Source: Candidatus Galacturonatibacter soehngenii
Lineage (GTDB): Bacteria; Bacillota; Clostridia; Lachnospirales; Lachnospiraceae
Direction of reading: 5' to 3'
DNA length: 64,000 bases
NCBI RefSeq assembly: GCF_008830185.1
Contig: NZ_WAGX01000004.1
Location: 496,001 to 560,000, forward strand
Numbering within the stretch: the first letter of the stretch is position 1; each line of letters starts with the position of its first letter. The position numbers and the translations under genes are program-made. The notes under the pieces were generated by a model, which saw only the letters and a list, made by a program, of their open reading frames with translations, ran no database searches and was not told where the DNA came from. Shown here one piece after another: positions 63,308 through 64,000 of the stretch.

Positions 63308-64000
63308 TTATTCTTCTTGTGTAAGAAGCATTTTGGCAAGTTCTAAATATTTCTTACTCATATTGCTGTCTTTGAATGCGCTTACCACCGTTTTTCCGAG
63401 TGCTTCTGCTTGTTGTACCAACGGATTTCTGTCTATTTTATATATTACGTCCGTTTCAATCTCTTTTGCTGCTTGTAGCACCAATGCTTCTTCGTTTTCT
63501 ATATTTTTACTATTTAAGATAATTCCTTTTAAGGATGCGTATTTTCGTTTCCCAAACATTTTAACTGCCGAGGCAATATTATTTGCAGCATACAAAGACA
63601 TCATCTCACCCGAGGATACAATATAGACCTCTTCGGCATAGCCTCCACGAATTGGCATTGCAAAGCCGCCGCACACGACATCACCTAGCACGTCATAGAT
63701 GACTACATCAGGCTGATACACTTCAAATGCATTTAATTCTTCTAATTTTTCAAATGCCGTAATAATTCCTCGCCCTGCACAACCAACTCCTGGTACTGGT
63801 CCTCCTGCTTCCACACACAAGACACCTTCATCTCCAACAAATACCAAATCTTCAAGCTTTACATTTTCTTTATCTCGAAGTAGCTCCAAAACAGTTGGAA
63901 TCTTTTCGCCACCTGTTAAATTTCTGGTTGAATCTGCCTTTGGATCACATCCAATCTGCATTACTTTCAAACCAGTTGTTGCCAAAGCGGCAGATAGATT
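63308..64000 (-). CDS. NifH-like nitrogenase iron protein (5' end cut by window)
   Basis: About 230 residues of a NifH-family reductase are visible. The [4Fe-4S] ligand cysteines are in GVGCAGRGII and VVCGGFAMPIRGGYAEEV. The IGCDPKADSTRNL segment matches the switch region. The N-terminal P-loop is beyond the right edge. It precedes the two component-1-like genes, so the three probably form an electron-transferring enzyme. The identity as true NifH versus BchL/CfbC/Mar-like needs tree analysis. Confidence 0.92.
   Translation of the reverse strand, partial: NLSAALATTGLKVMQIGCDPKADSTRNLTGGEKIPTVLELLRDKENVKLEDLVFVGDEGVLCVEAGGPVPGVGCAGRGIITAFEKLEELNAFEVYQPDVVIYDVLGDVVCGGFAMPIRGGYAEEVYIVSSGEMMSLYAANNIASAVKMFGKRKYASLKGIILNSKNIENEEALVLQAAKEIETDVIYKIDRNPLVQQAEALGKTVVSAFKDSNMSKKYLELAKMLLTQEE

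Noticed and set aside
60888-64000. Calling the operon a molybdenum nitrogenase (nifHDK)
   Set aside because: The component-1 subunits are short (383 and 418 residues), the NifK-type N-terminal Cys is missing and FeMo-cofactor ligands are not recognised.

Overview
The window reads as chromosomal DNA of a low-GC, Gram-positive anaerobe of the Clostridia, most like a plant-fibre-degrading Lachnospiraceae (Lachnoclostridium-type). This rests on AT-rich DNA, strong AGGAGG ribosome binding sites, many short intrinsic terminators, a Firmicutes-type LexA box, a secreted pectate-lyase-like protein, a VanG-type cell-wall cluster and nitrogenase-like genes. The species cannot be fixed from the sequence alone. 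No tRNA, rRNA, CRISPR array, transposase or phage gene was seen. Both ends cut genes: arsA loses its 3' end on the left and a nifH-like gene loses its 5' end on the right.

1-7.3 kb is an arsenic island. A leftward operon runs arsR1, CoA-disulfide-reductase/rhodanese fusion, arsR2, acr3, arsD, arsA. A divergent rightward operon holds a MarR regulator, an ArsN1-like acetyltransferase and a small methyltransferase with a cysteine cluster. 7.5-23.3 kb is a mixed housekeeping and accessory stretch: LUD protein, MmcQ/YjbR protein, truncated acetyltransferase, Cof hydrolase, AraC regulator, SOS-controlled Y-family polymerase with YolD, ClbS-like protein, PH-domain protein, oligoendopeptidase F, frameshifted NUDIX gene, GNAT protein, a second CoA-disulfide reductase, a MATE pump, a divergent carbamoyltransferase and a CPBP membrane protein.

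23.4-28.3 kb is a sugar-oxidation operon (two Gfo/Idh/MocA dehydrogenases and two TIM-barrel isomerases) with a divergent AraC regulator. 28.3-35.0 kb has DUF503, a MerR-controlled aldo/keto reductase, a DUF5685/J-domain/membrane-protein operon, an AAC(3)-like gene and an ECF sigma/anti-sigma pair. 35.1-38.5 kb is a three-gene MoxR ATPase, VWA-metalloprotease and 22-residue-repeat operon. 38.7-43 kb has an unknown helical protein, a berberine-bridge-type FAD oxidase and a secreted beta-helix protein.

43.4-48.3 kb is a VanG-type D-Ala-D-Ser cluster in unusual form: VanW fused in frame to the ligase, then VanXY, then VanT split into membrane and racemase genes. No vanR/vanS genes are present in the window. 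48.7-51.6 kb has an aminotransferase, a DUF554 protein and a divergent LysR regulator. 51.7-54.6 kb is a P-type cation ATPase behind a yybP-ykoY-type manganese riboswitch with two tandem terminators. 54.7-59.0 kb is an operon of a gluconate-dehydrogenase-subunit-3-like protein, a GMC oxidoreductase and a protein with a Cys-Pro repeat domain. 59.2-60.7 kb is a pirin gene with a MarR regulator and two matching palindromic operators. 60.9-64.0 kb is a nitrogenase-like operon (NifH-like, NifD-like, NifK-like) of uncertain substrate.

The strongest candidates for new biology are the nitrogenase-like operon, the Cys-Pro/GMC operon, the repeat-protein/MoxR/VWA module and the rearranged van cluster.
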